Shown in pieces: positions 1 through 5,933 of a stretch of 10,702 nt of DNA; the stretch's first letter is position 1, and each line of letters starts with the position of its first letter. The translations under genes and the position numbers were made by a program. Under the pieces are notes generated by a model. It had not been told where the DNA came from and made no database searches. It was given only the letters and a program-made list of their open reading frames with translations. This DNA is from an uncultured Flavobacterium sp. (lineage in GTDB: Bacteria; Bacteroidota; Bacteroidia; Flavobacteriales; Flavobacteriaceae), in the NCBI GenBank assembly GCA_946886675.1, contig CAMPIZ010000030.1, forward strand, positions 1 through 10,702. Direction: 5' to 3'.

Positions 1-17
1 ACTAATAAATAAGGAAT

Positions 18-836
18 ATGAATTTAAATAATATACCACAGATAAAACATACAGACAGCGGTAACTTTTTCCTGCTTGCAGGCCCATGTGCCATTGAAGG
101 CGAAGATATGGCCCTGCGCATAGCCGAAAAACTCGTTGCTGTAACCGATAGGCTGCAAATACCTTATGTATTTAAGGGCTCGTTTAAAAAAGCAAACCGT
201 TCACGCATTGACAGTTTTACAGGTATAGGCGATGAAAAAGCGCTTAAAATACTGCAAAAGGTATCGCAAACCTTTGGTGTACCTACCGTTACTGATATTC
301 ATGAAAACGAAGATGCTGCAAAAGCTGCCGAATATGTTGATGTGCTGCAGATTCCGGCTTTCCTTGTGCGCCAGACCGACCTTGTGGTGGCTGCCGCCAA
401 TACCGGAAAAACGGTAAATCTTAAAAAGGGCCAGTTTATGAGTCCTGAAAGCATGCAGCATGCAGTACAAAAAGTGCTGGACTGCAACAATGAGAATGTA
501 ATGGTTACTGACAGAGGCACTATGTTTGGCTATCAGGATATGATAGTAGATTACAGGGGCATACCTACCATGAAGGAGTTTGCCACTACAGTACTTGATG
601 TTACCCACTCACTGCAACAGCCTAACCAGACGATAGGTGTTACTGGCGGAAGGCCGGACATGATTGAAACGGTGGCAAAAGCGGGTATAGCCGTAGGTGT
701 TGATGGTATATTTATAGAGACACATTTTGACCCGGCCAATGCAAAGAGCGACGGGGCAAACATGCTGCACCTGGATTACTTTGAAAACCTGATGGAAAAA
801 CTGGTAGCAATTAGAAAAACGGTCAATCAGTTTTAA
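18..836 (+). CDS. kdsA: 3-deoxy-8-phosphooctulonate synthase (Kdo-8-phosphate synthase), metal-dependent type
   Basis: The enzyme condenses phosphoenolpyruvate with arabinose-5-phosphate to give Kdo-8-phosphate, the committed step to the Kdo sugar of the lipopolysaccharide inner core; it is cytosolic. The 272-residue protein has full family length and matches KdsA along its whole length: LAGPCAIE (20-27), KGSFKKANRS (53-62), the PAFLVRQTDL stretch (113-122), TDRG (164-167) and DVTHSLQ (194-200). C24, H197, E234 and D245 fit the Cys/His/Glu/Asp metal ligands of the metal-dependent class; the metal-free E. coli enzyme has Asn instead of this Cys. The ATG at 18 is the natural start. An AAGGA lies only two bases upstream, too close to be a normal Shine-Dalgarno site. 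The upstream neighbour is outside the window. The gene ends in a strong terminator shared with the convergent methyltransferase gene. Confidence 0.97.
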   Translation: MNLNNIPQIKHTDSGNFFLLAGPCAIEGEDMALRIAEKLVAVTDRLQIPYVFKGSFKKANRSRIDSFTGIGDEKALKILQKVSQTFGVPTVTDIHENEDAAKAAEYVDVLQIPAFLVRQTDLVVAAANTGKTVNLKKGQFMSPESMQHAVQKVLDCNNENVMVTDRGTMFGYQDMIVDYRGIPTMKEFATTVLDVTHSLQQPNQTIGVTGGRPDMIETVAKAGIAVGVDGIFIETHFDPANAKSDGANMLHLDYFENLMEKLVAIRKTVNQF

Positions 837-883
837 TATAAAAAACAAACGCCCTGAATTCAGGGCGTTTGTTTTTTATATTA
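834..883. terminator. Bidirectional terminator between kdsA and the convergent methyltransferase gene
   Basis: A perfect palindrome with 25-bp arms is centred on GAATTC at 856-861. The GC-rich core (CGCCCTGAATTCAGGGCG) is flanked by A and T runs on both sides, so RNA from either strand forms a stable hairpin followed by a U tract. Both stop codons fall inside it: the kdsA TAA at 834-836 and the TAA of the minus-strand methyltransferase gene at 876-878. Confidence 0.9.
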
Positions 884-1670
884 CTGGCTTCACTGCTTTA
901 AAAATGAAATAATCCCCTTCGTTATTTTCATAACTTTCTCTTACGGATTGAAATGTACCAGTTCTTAAATCTTCTTTAAGCTTTGCCAATCCTTTATCTA
1001 CCTCATCTGCATTAGATAAAGCAGCAAATGAAGAAATACCGTGCCTTATAACATTATCAAAATAAATCTCGGGCCTGTTTTTACCCACATATAAAAAATG
1101 ATCCTGAAGATCATCTTTTACAAAGTACTTTTGAGAAGACAGTAACTCAAAACCGGAATTTACTGCGGCTTTTTCAAGAGATGCAATTTCAGGCATTTGC
1201 TTTATAGACTGCTCCATCATAACAGGAAAATAATGATTTAGCCAATATCTTTCCATCTGGCCCGGTGCGGAGGTAAAAAAAGCTATCCTGCCACCCGGAT
1301 GCAGCACCCGATAAAGCTCCTTAAAACCTTTTTCAATATCTGTCCAGTGGTGCAAGGTTAAAGTACCAAAGATTCCGCCAAAAAAGTTATCTCTTACAGG
1401 TATATTTTCTGCTTTTCCTTTTACCCAAGTAATATTACTGTTTCGCTGCAATGCTGTTTCCAACATTTTTTCCGATGGATCAATCCCATACAAAGTGAGT
1501 CCCTTATTATTAAGTGCGATTGTATAATTACCTGTACCACAGCCAATATCCAGATATATTTTATCTTTCCCTGTGTAAATTGATTTATATATACACTCTG
1601 CAATAAACGGATCGGCTTTTCTGGTGCTGTTGTAACCATCTCCTATTGAATTGTACAGTACTTTTTCCAT
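876..1670 (-). CDS. Class I SAM-dependent methyltransferase, substrate unknown
   Basis: This 264-residue soluble protein has the Rossmann-type methyltransferase fold of the Methyltransf_11 group. Motif I, the SAM-binding glycine loop, is YLDIGCGTGNY (39-49). The acidic residue that binds the SAM ribose is probably D64 in YGIDPSE. LTLHHW (104-109) and YRVLHPGGRIAFF (120-132) correspond to later core motifs. The C-terminal part (about 140-264) is less typical and probably shapes the substrate pocket. No residue identifies the substrate; small molecules, lipids or quinone precursors are all possible. The start is the ATG at 1668-1670. The gene is divergent from the membrane protein gene at 1757, with 86 bases between them, so the inverted repeat there could affect both. 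Its 3' end shares the kdsA terminator. Confidence 0.85.
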   Translation of the reverse strand: MEKVLYNSIGDGYNSTRKADPFIAECIYKSIYTGKDKIYLDIGCGTGNYTIALNNKGLTLYGIDPSEKMLETALQRNSNITWVKGKAENIPVRDNFFGGIFGTLTLHHWTDIEKGFKELYRVLHPGGRIAFFTSAPGQMERYWLNHYFPVMMEQSIKQMPEIASLEKAAVNSGFELLSSQKYFVKDDLQDHFLYVGKNRPEIYFDNVIRHGISSFAALSNADEVDKGLAKLKEDLRTGTFQSVRESYENNEGDYFIFKAVKPVI

Positions 1671-1730
1671 TAGATAAAATTAATGAGATTTTTTCTGTAA
1701 ATAATTTTTGTGGAATGGAATTTTATTATT

Positions 1731-1749
1731 TACTTTGTTTTTCAAAGTA
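1731..1749. promoter_or_regulatory. Inverted-repeat operator, copy 1 (TACTTTG-N5-CAAAGTA)
   Basis: Perfect arms TACTTTG and CAAAGTA surround the spacer TTTTT, ending 7 bases before the ATG at 1757. The core ACTTTG-N5-CAAAGT recurs at 2682-2698 and 3386-3402, also directly upstream of genes. The left arm lies inside TTACTTTG (1730-1737), one base off the Bacteroidota -7 consensus TAnnTTTG, so a bound protein would cover the promoter and transcription start. The right arm runs on into ACTTTA, giving an extra AAAGTACTTT palindrome at 1744-1753. The likely ligand is the winged-helix protein encoded at 2365-2661; that is inference. Confidence 0.72.
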
Positions 1750-1756
1750 CTTTACT

Positions 1757-2362
1757 ATGGAGAATTACTTAAAGGATATTCAGGACATAAAAAAGATGAT
1801 GGACAGGTCATCACAGTTCTTATCGCTTAGCGGTCTTTCGGGTGTTATGGCAGGCATCTATGCCCTTGCCGGAGCCTACGCTGCAAAAAAAGTATATGAT
1901 GCCAATTATGGCAGGTACATAACTTTTGAAAGCTATGCCTTTAAACAAATACTGCTTATAGCAGCTGCGGTATTGGTACTTTCTGTTACAACTGCGGCAA
2001 TACTTACATACAGAAAAGCCAGGAAAGATGGTGAAACCATTTGGAACTCGACCTCTAAAAGGCTTGCCGTAAATTTCCTGATACCTTTATGTACGGGGGG
2101 CATATTTGCAGTACTTTTGGTAAAGAACCAGTACTACGGGCTTATAGCGCCCATTATGCTGATATTTTACGGCCTTAGCCTTATAAATGCCAGTAAATAT
2201 ACCGTAAGGGATGTGCGCTACCTGGGTCTCACCATAATAGTAATCGGATTATTCTGCACAGCCTATATGGGTTACGGACTGGAGTTTTGGGCACTTGGTT
2301 TTGGCGTATGCCATATAATTTACGGGACGGTCATGCATTTTAAATATGACGCCAAAAAATAA
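1757..2362 (+). CDS. Six-helix membrane protein of unknown function, co-transcribed with a winged-helix regulator
   Basis: I do not recognise a named family. With the start at the ATG at 1757 the protein has 201 residues. A short charged N-terminus (MENYLKDIQDIKKMMDRSSQ) probably lies in the cytosol. About six hydrophobic segments follow, roughly 23-45, 65-84, 105-122, 129-147, 155-173 and 176-193, with a basic tail. There is no signal peptide and no catalytic motif. The frame is open back to 1646, but that extension would cross the operator and promoter, so 1757 is preferred. The stop is two bases before the TTG start of the regulator gene, so the two are almost certainly one operon. An integral membrane protein encoded with a one-domain regulator suggests a membrane sensor or effector pair, but nothing in the sequence proves this. 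Confidence 0.75.
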   Translation: MENYLKDIQDIKKMMDRSSQFLSLSGLSGVMAGIYALAGAYAAKKVYDANYGRYITFESYAFKQILLIAAAVLVLSVTTAAILTYRKARKDGETIWNSTSKRLAVNFLIPLCTGGIFAVLLVKNQYYGLIAPIMLIFYGLSLINASKYTVRDVRYLGLTIIVIGLFCTAYMGYGLEFWALGFGVCHIIYGTVMHFKYDAKK

Positions 2363-2364
2363 GT

Positions 2365-2661
2365 TTGAAAAATATATTACAACATATAAATAAAGCCTTT
2401 GACCACAGGATACGCCTTGGCATAATGTCGATACTGATGGTAAATGAGTATGCCGACTTTACAACCCTCAAAGAACTGCTGGGTGTAACAGACGGTAATC
2501 TTGCCAGCCATGCTAAAGCTCTTGAAACCGAGAATTATATTACTATAGAAAAACAATTTATAGGCAAAAAGCCAAACACACGCTACATAGCTACAAAAGA
2601 AGGCCGAAAGGCTTTTAAAGATCATATAGATGCATTGGAAAAACTGATACAAAAAGGATAA
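2365..2661 (+). CDS. Winged-helix transcriptional regulator (PF13601-like), TTG start
   Basis: This 98-residue protein is essentially one winged helix-turn-helix domain of the MarR/ArsR-like HTH_34 type. Helix 1 is about 4-27 (HINKAFDHRIRLGIMSIL). The helix-turn-helix is about 32-56, with recognition helix TDGNLASHAKALE (42-54). The wing is about 58-76, containing the basic stretch KQFIGKKPNTRY. A final helix (79-96) is suited to dimerisation. There is no ligand domain and no cysteine or histidine metal cluster. Translation appears to begin at TTG 2365: the frame is closed upstream by TGA at 2347 and there is no ATG. The gene starts two bases after the membrane protein stop, so translational coupling is likely. 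Genes of this type often neighbour creD in Bacteroidota. It is the best candidate to bind the three ACTTTG-N5-CAAAGT repeats and so to control its own operon. Confidence 0.85.
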   Translation: MKNILQHINKAFDHRIRLGIMSILMVNEYADFTTLKELLGVTDGNLASHAKALETENYITIEKQFIGKKPNTRYIATKEGRKAFKDHIDALEKLIQKG

Positions 2662-2681
2662 CAATATTTTTTTATCCAAAA

Positions 2682-2698
2682 ACTTTGAAATTCAAAGT
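2682..2698. promoter_or_regulatory. Inverted-repeat operator, copy 2 (ACTTTGAA-A-TTCAAAGT)
   Basis: A perfect 17-bp palindrome with 8-bp arms around a single central A lies 11 bases before the ATG at 2710. Like copy 1 it continues into ACTTTA, giving AAAGTACTTT at 2694-2703. It falls in the 48-base gap between the regulator gene and the DUF1361 gene, where a new transcription unit probably begins. No complete TAnnTTTG promoter is visible, although AAACTTTG keeps the TTTG part. Confidence 0.72.
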
Positions 2699-2709
2699 AC
2701 TTTATAAAT

Positions 2710-3369
2710 ATGAAAACAATAAAAATAACTCTCAATCAACAATTAAGGCAAAACAGTATACTACTGGTGCTTGCCTGCTTTGCAATAGCCCTATTGTGTA
2801 TAAGGGCTATACTCACCCATTCTTTATTTTATGGATTCCTGCCCTGGAACCTTATACTGGCCTATATTCCGCTTGCCATAACAGGATACATGATAAACAG
2901 GCCACACCTTATAGAAAAGAAAGGATATTTCTATCCGCTCTTTTTTGCCTGGCTCATGTTCCTGCCTAACGCGCCATATATCTTAACCGATTTTCTGCAT
3001 TTCAGGAGAGAGACAACAGTACCTTTCTGGATGGATATTCTAATGCTCATATCCTTTTCACTTTCGGGTGTGTTGTTCGGTATTAAATCCATTAAGCAGA
3101 TGTTCTCTATGCTTACCACAAGGTTCAGCTATATAATGGTGTGGATTATAGTGTTTAATGTATGCATTCTGGCTGGTTTCGGTATTTATGTGGGGCGTTT
3201 TCTTCGTTACAACAGTTGGGATGTAATCCATAAACCTTTTAGCCTTATACAAAGCATTTTTACCAGCCTTACCTCCTATCCCGAATGTAAAACAGCGTGG
3301 GGCGTAACGCTTGGATTCGGAGTATTCCTGTTTCTTATGTTCCTTATGTACCCAGATACGGAAAATTAA
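2710..3369 (+). CDS. DUF1361 family integral membrane protein
   Basis: This 219-residue protein has about six transmembrane segments, roughly 16-34, 42-61, 73-92, 106-125, 139-161 and 198-215. Two conserved-looking stretches match what I know of DUF1361 (PF07099): FLPNAPYILTDFLHF (83-97), in or just after the third segment, and GRFLRYNSWD (162-171), between segments five and six. The function of the family is unknown and no catalytic motif is obvious. There is no cleavable signal peptide. The start is the ATG at 2710, placed 11 bases after operator copy 2. The next gene has its own operator, so this may be a single-gene unit within the same regulon, with possible read-through into the creD operon. 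Confidence 0.85.
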   Translation: MKTIKITLNQQLRQNSILLVLACFAIALLCIRAILTHSLFYGFLPWNLILAYIPLAITGYMINRPHLIEKKGYFYPLFFAWLMFLPNAPYILTDFLHFRRETTVPFWMDILMLISFSLSGVLFGIKSIKQMFSMLTTRFSYIMVWIIVFNVCILAGFGIYVGRFLRYNSWDVIHKPFSLIQSIFTSLTSYPECKTAWGVTLGFGVFLFLMFLMYPDTEN

Positions 3370-3385
3370 AAAAATTTATCAATCA

Positions 3386-3402
3386 ACTTTGAATTTCAAA
3401 GT
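3386..3402. promoter_or_regulatory. Inverted-repeat operator, copy 3 (ACTTTGAA-T-TTCAAAGT)
   Basis: A perfect 17-bp palindrome with 8-bp arms around a central T differs from copy 2 only at the centre. It ends 15 bases before the ATG at 3418. Unlike copies 1 and 2 it is followed by AAAAACA rather than ACTTTA, so the third half-site is missing. It precedes the four-gene creD operon. Confidence 0.72.
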
Positions 3403-3417
3403 AAAAACAAATCAGCT

Positions 3418-3840
3418 ATGAAAACATTATCAGCATTAATAGGCTTTTTCGAAAGATCTAAAACACACCTTACACTCGAAGAGCTTATGTCTTTTCCAAC
3501 GGGCACCCTGGGCCATAAACTGGGACTGTTTCTTTTTAACAACAGCTGTGAGGCAGAGCCCGTGCCGGAAAAAGAAGATATACATCGCCTGCTTATTACA
3601 AAGGAAATAAGCAATAAAGAAGAAGTAGCTATGCAGTATTATCTGTTTGGCAATGGCGATTACAGCCTGTTTACCATTTTTGGAATGATAACAGGCGGGT
3701 TGCTATACCTGCATTACCTGCCCTACTTTATAAAAAGGTACAGGGAAGGCAAAAATGCCCTGCGCTTTTATGATGTAGACTGTTTCAGGATGCTGCACCT
3801 GCCTGTAGAAAAAATAAAGGATGCCTTTATGATAAAGTAA
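3418..3840 (+). CDS. Coq4-like small protein, first gene of the creD operon
   Basis: This 140-residue protein resembles the Coq4 family known from ubiquinone biosynthesis. The stretches MSFPTGTLGHKLGLFLFNN (23-41) and the segment from EDIHRLL to EVAMQYYLFGNGDYS (about 57-84) align with the Coq4 core. The family's metal motif HDxxH-x11-E is only partly kept: the first His-Asp is Lys-Glu here, while the second His and the Glu 12 residues after it remain. A hydrophobic stretch GMITGGLLYLHYL (about 90-102) may associate with a membrane. Flavobacteria normally use menaquinone, so a role in ubiquinone synthesis is unlikely and the real role is unknown. The gene directly follows operator copy 3, and its stop is two bases before the next gene, so it opens the creD operon. 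The family call rests on motif resemblance only. Confidence 0.65.
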   Translation: MKTLSALIGFFERSKTHLTLEELMSFPTGTLGHKLGLFLFNNSCEAEPVPEKEDIHRLLITKEISNKEEVAMQYYLFGNGDYSLFTIFGMITGGLLYLHYLPYFIKRYREGKNALRFYDVDCFRMLHLPVEKIKDAFMIK

Positions 3841-3842
3841 TA

Positions 3843-4166
3843 ATGACACAAAAAATTCCAACCAAAGCAATAATAATGATAATGCTGCCGGTGGTTGCCC
3901 TTACCGCAACATTCAGCACAGGCACTGCCCTTTTGTTTTATTCCCATAACATGGATAAAACAGGTTTCAGGCATCAGTATGGCTATGGGTTCCTTGCCGG
4001 GGCTGCCATGCTGAATATACTGGCAGTATTATTTATACTGATACTTAACTCTTACTATAAAAATAGCTATTGCAAGTTATGGAAGGCGGTATTGCTCACT
4101 GTAAACATACCGCTTGCAATACTGTATCTCATTTATTTTTCAACCACATTTCCTTTAAAACCTTAA
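3843..4166 (+). CDS. Small three-helix membrane protein, first of a related pair
   Basis: I do not recognise a named family. The 107-residue protein has three hydrophobic segments, about 9-32, 47-68 and 79-100, and a polar region with histidines between the first two (HNMDKTGFRHQYGYG). It starts at the ATG at 3843, two bases after the Coq4-like gene, and its stop is three bases before the next start, so it lies well inside the operon. Its last helix, LLTVNIPLAILYLIY, closely resembles the matching part of the next protein, SLMLVNIPVAVVYLYLIF. The overall layout is also shared, which suggests an old tandem duplication. A partner or accessory role for CreD at the inner membrane is plausible from position alone. 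Confidence 0.7.
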   Translation: MTQKIPTKAIIMIMLPVVALTATFSTGTALLFYSHNMDKTGFRHQYGYGFLAGAAMLNILAVLFILILNSYYKNSYCKLWKAVLLTVNIPLAILYLIYFSTTFPLKP

Positions 4167-4169
4167 GTT

Positions 4170-4484
4170 ATGAATGCAGTACAAAAGCACATCAATAGCA
4201 TACTACAGTTACCGGTTATTACTGCCCCAATCTCATTTATAATAGGCACAATATTTTTTGGGTTATTTATAGCAGGTAATGAGGAAATGCTCATTTACGG
4301 ATTCTTTTATGTAGTAATTGCAGCGATAATAAACTTTGTTATACTGCTCTTACTCATTGCTCTATCGTTTGCAAACAAAAAATATCAAACTATCATATTA
4401 CTGCGAACATCACTAATGCTGGTTAACATACCAGTTGCAGTAGTATACCTGTATTTAATATTCAATTTCAAAACTAACATTTAA
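4170..4484 (+). CDS. Small three-helix membrane protein, second of a related pair
   Basis: I do not recognise a named family. The 104-residue protein has three hydrophobic segments, about 17-35, 40-67 and 78-98, and a short polar N-terminus. The C-terminal helix shares a VNIP-(hydrophobic)-VYLY pattern with the preceding gene product, so the two are probably diverged paralogues. It starts at the ATG at 4170, three bases after the preceding stop, and is followed 12 bases later by creD. No signal peptide or catalytic residues are visible. Its function is unknown; its place in the operon suggests an inner membrane role alongside CreD. Confidence 0.7.
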   Translation: MNAVQKHINSILQLPVITAPISFIIGTIFFGLFIAGNEEMLIYGFFYVVIAAIINFVILLLLIALSFANKKYQTIILLRTSLMLVNIPVAVVYLYLIFNFKTNI

Positions 4485-4496
4485 TCAATCATTATT

Positions 4497-5882
4497 ATGG
4501 AAACAAATCAAAACGAAAATTACCAGAAACCTCAGGGCTTTTTCCAGTCTAATACCGCAAAAATAATTATGGTGGGCCTGCTGGTTTTTATACTGCTTAT
4601 CCCGTTACAATATGTAAAAAGCCTTATAAGCGAAAGGGCACAGCGCCAGGAAGAAGTAGTAGACGATATTAACCAGAAATGGGGTGGCAGCGTTTACTTT
4701 TATGGCCCAATATTAAAAGTACCTTATACTACTTATGAAGAGACCCGGATTGTAGATGAAAAAACAAAACTGGTAACATTTCAGCGTACGCCCTATACCG
4801 AATATGCTTACTTCTTTCCTGATGAGCTTAAAAGTAATATAAACGTAGATGTAGATGCTGAGGGTAAAAAGCGGGGCATTTACAAATCGGTAGTATATAC
4901 CTCAAAAATGGATTTTAAAGGCAGCTATACATCACCTGATTTTACCGGAAAGGATATTAAAGAAGAAGATATAAAGTGGAATAAAGCCAGCATGGTTATA
5001 CGTACCAATAATATTAAAGGTATACAGGGAGGGGTAAATATTGCCATTGCCGATAAGAAACTTGCTTTTGAACCTGTTGCGCAAACCGACAAATATGATA
5101 CGGTTGCTTCTCTTGAAACCAAAACCTTTGATGTGAAAGAGCTTATTGGCGCAGAAAAGAAACAGTTTGCCATGAATATAGAATATCATGGAAGCAAGTC
5201 CCTGCAAATAGTACCTATAGGCAAGCAGACCGAAGCTACAATGAACTCTAACTGGCATTCGCCAAGCTTTAACGGCAGTTTTTTGCCTAAAACTAAAAAT
5301 GCAGGCGAAAAAAGCTTCCCTGCAGAGTGGAAAGTATCTTACCTTAACAGACCTTTCTCCCAACAGTATTTTGGTGTACTGCCAAATCTGGACAGCTATA
5401 CTTTTAATGTAGACTTTATTGTTCCTGTTGATGAATACCAGCAGGCCGAAAGGACTGCCAAATACGGTTTTCTTGTTATAGGCCTTACGTTTTTGGTATT
5501 TTTCTTAATACAAACCATAAGTAAAATAAGCATCCATATTTTTCAGTACTGCATGATTGGACTTGCGCTTATTATGTTCTATACACTGCTTATTTCTATA
5601 ACAGAGCACAGTAGTTTTTTACTGGGTTATCTTATTGCTGGTACTGCTGTAGTAGTAATGATAACGCTCTACTCAATATCCATACTTAAGAATATTAAAT
5701 TCCCGTTATTTATAGCACTGTCCTTAAGTGCGCTTTATTCTTTTATCTATGTAATAATACAACTGGAAGATTATGCACTGCTGGTGGGCAGTATTGGACT
5801 GTTCCTTATATTGGCTGCTGTAATGTATATATCCCGGAAAATAGACTGGCATGGCAGCAATCAGGCTGTAATAAGTGCTTAA
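4497..5882 (+). CDS. creD: CreD family inner membrane protein (cell envelope integrity)
   Basis: CreD is an inner membrane protein of poorly understood function. In proteobacteria it belongs to the CreBC regulon and affects colicin resistance and the response to envelope or beta-lactam stress. This 461-residue copy has the usual length and architecture: a cytosolic N-terminus, one transmembrane helix (about 22-41), a large domain outside the membrane (about 45-320, containing KWGGSVYFYGPILKVPY at 61-77 and NRPFSQQYFGVLP in its distal part), then five C-terminal helices (about 323-340, 345-368, 373-393, 402-421, 426-445). It is the last gene of the operon beginning at 3418. No CreBC two-component genes are nearby; a winged-helix regulator with repeated operators seems to replace them. 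The stop codon overlaps a strong terminator. Confidence 0.93.
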   Translation: METNQNENYQKPQGFFQSNTAKIIMVGLLVFILLIPLQYVKSLISERAQRQEEVVDDINQKWGGSVYFYGPILKVPYTTYEETRIVDEKTKLVTFQRTPYTEYAYFFPDELKSNINVDVDAEGKKRGIYKSVVYTSKMDFKGSYTSPDFTGKDIKEEDIKWNKASMVIRTNNIKGIQGGVNIAIADKKLAFEPVAQTDKYDTVASLETKTFDVKELIGAEKKQFAMNIEYHGSKSLQIVPIGKQTEATMNSNWHSPSFNGSFLPKTKNAGEKSFPAEWKVSYLNRPFSQQYFGVLPNLDSYTFNVDFIVPVDEYQQAERTAKYGFLVIGLTFLVFFLIQTISKISIHIFQYCMIGLALIMFYTLLISITEHSSFLLGYLIAGTAVVVMITLYSISILKNIKFPLFIALSLSALYSFIYVIIQLEDYALLVGSIGLFLILAAVMYISRKIDWHGSNQAVISA

Positions 5883-5913
5883 TAAATCCCCGCCTAATAA
5901 GGCGGGGATTTAT
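5882..5913. terminator. Bidirectional terminator between creD and mqo
   Basis: An inverted repeat has 13-bp arms, with AAATCCCCGCC (5884-5894) and GGCGGGGATTT (5901-5911) at its core, around the loop TAATAA. The GC-rich core with A/T outer parts fits a hairpin that works for both convergent genes. The left arm begins at the last base of the creD stop codon. Confidence 0.85.
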
Positions 5914-5933
5914 CTTTATAAAATCTTTTGTAA

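Noticed and set aside
1121..1132. CAAAGTACTTTT, similar to the operator extension.
   Set aside because: It lies inside the methyltransferase coding sequence, lacks the left ACTTTG arm, and is explained by codons for a Lys-Tyr-Phe-Val stretch.
1646..1756. N-terminal extension of the six-helix membrane protein to an ATG at 1646.
   Set aside because: The extra 37 codons would overlap the divergent methyltransferase start, the promoter and operator copy 1; the ATG at 1757 fits the hydrophobic pattern better.
2656..2677. GGATAA ... TTATCC hairpin after the regulator gene as a terminator.
   Set aside because: It has only six pairs with two G-C, a loop of about ten bases and no T run after it; too weak to list.
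2685..2969. 94-residue plus-strand frame overlapping the DUF1361 gene.
   Set aside because: It covers operator copy 2 and is a shifted reading of the clear membrane protein gene; composition is unlike a real protein.
4932..5363. 143-residue minus-strand frame inside creD, and similar antisense frames in kdsA, mqo and dapD.
   Set aside because: They lie opposite well-supported genes and show no family resemblance.
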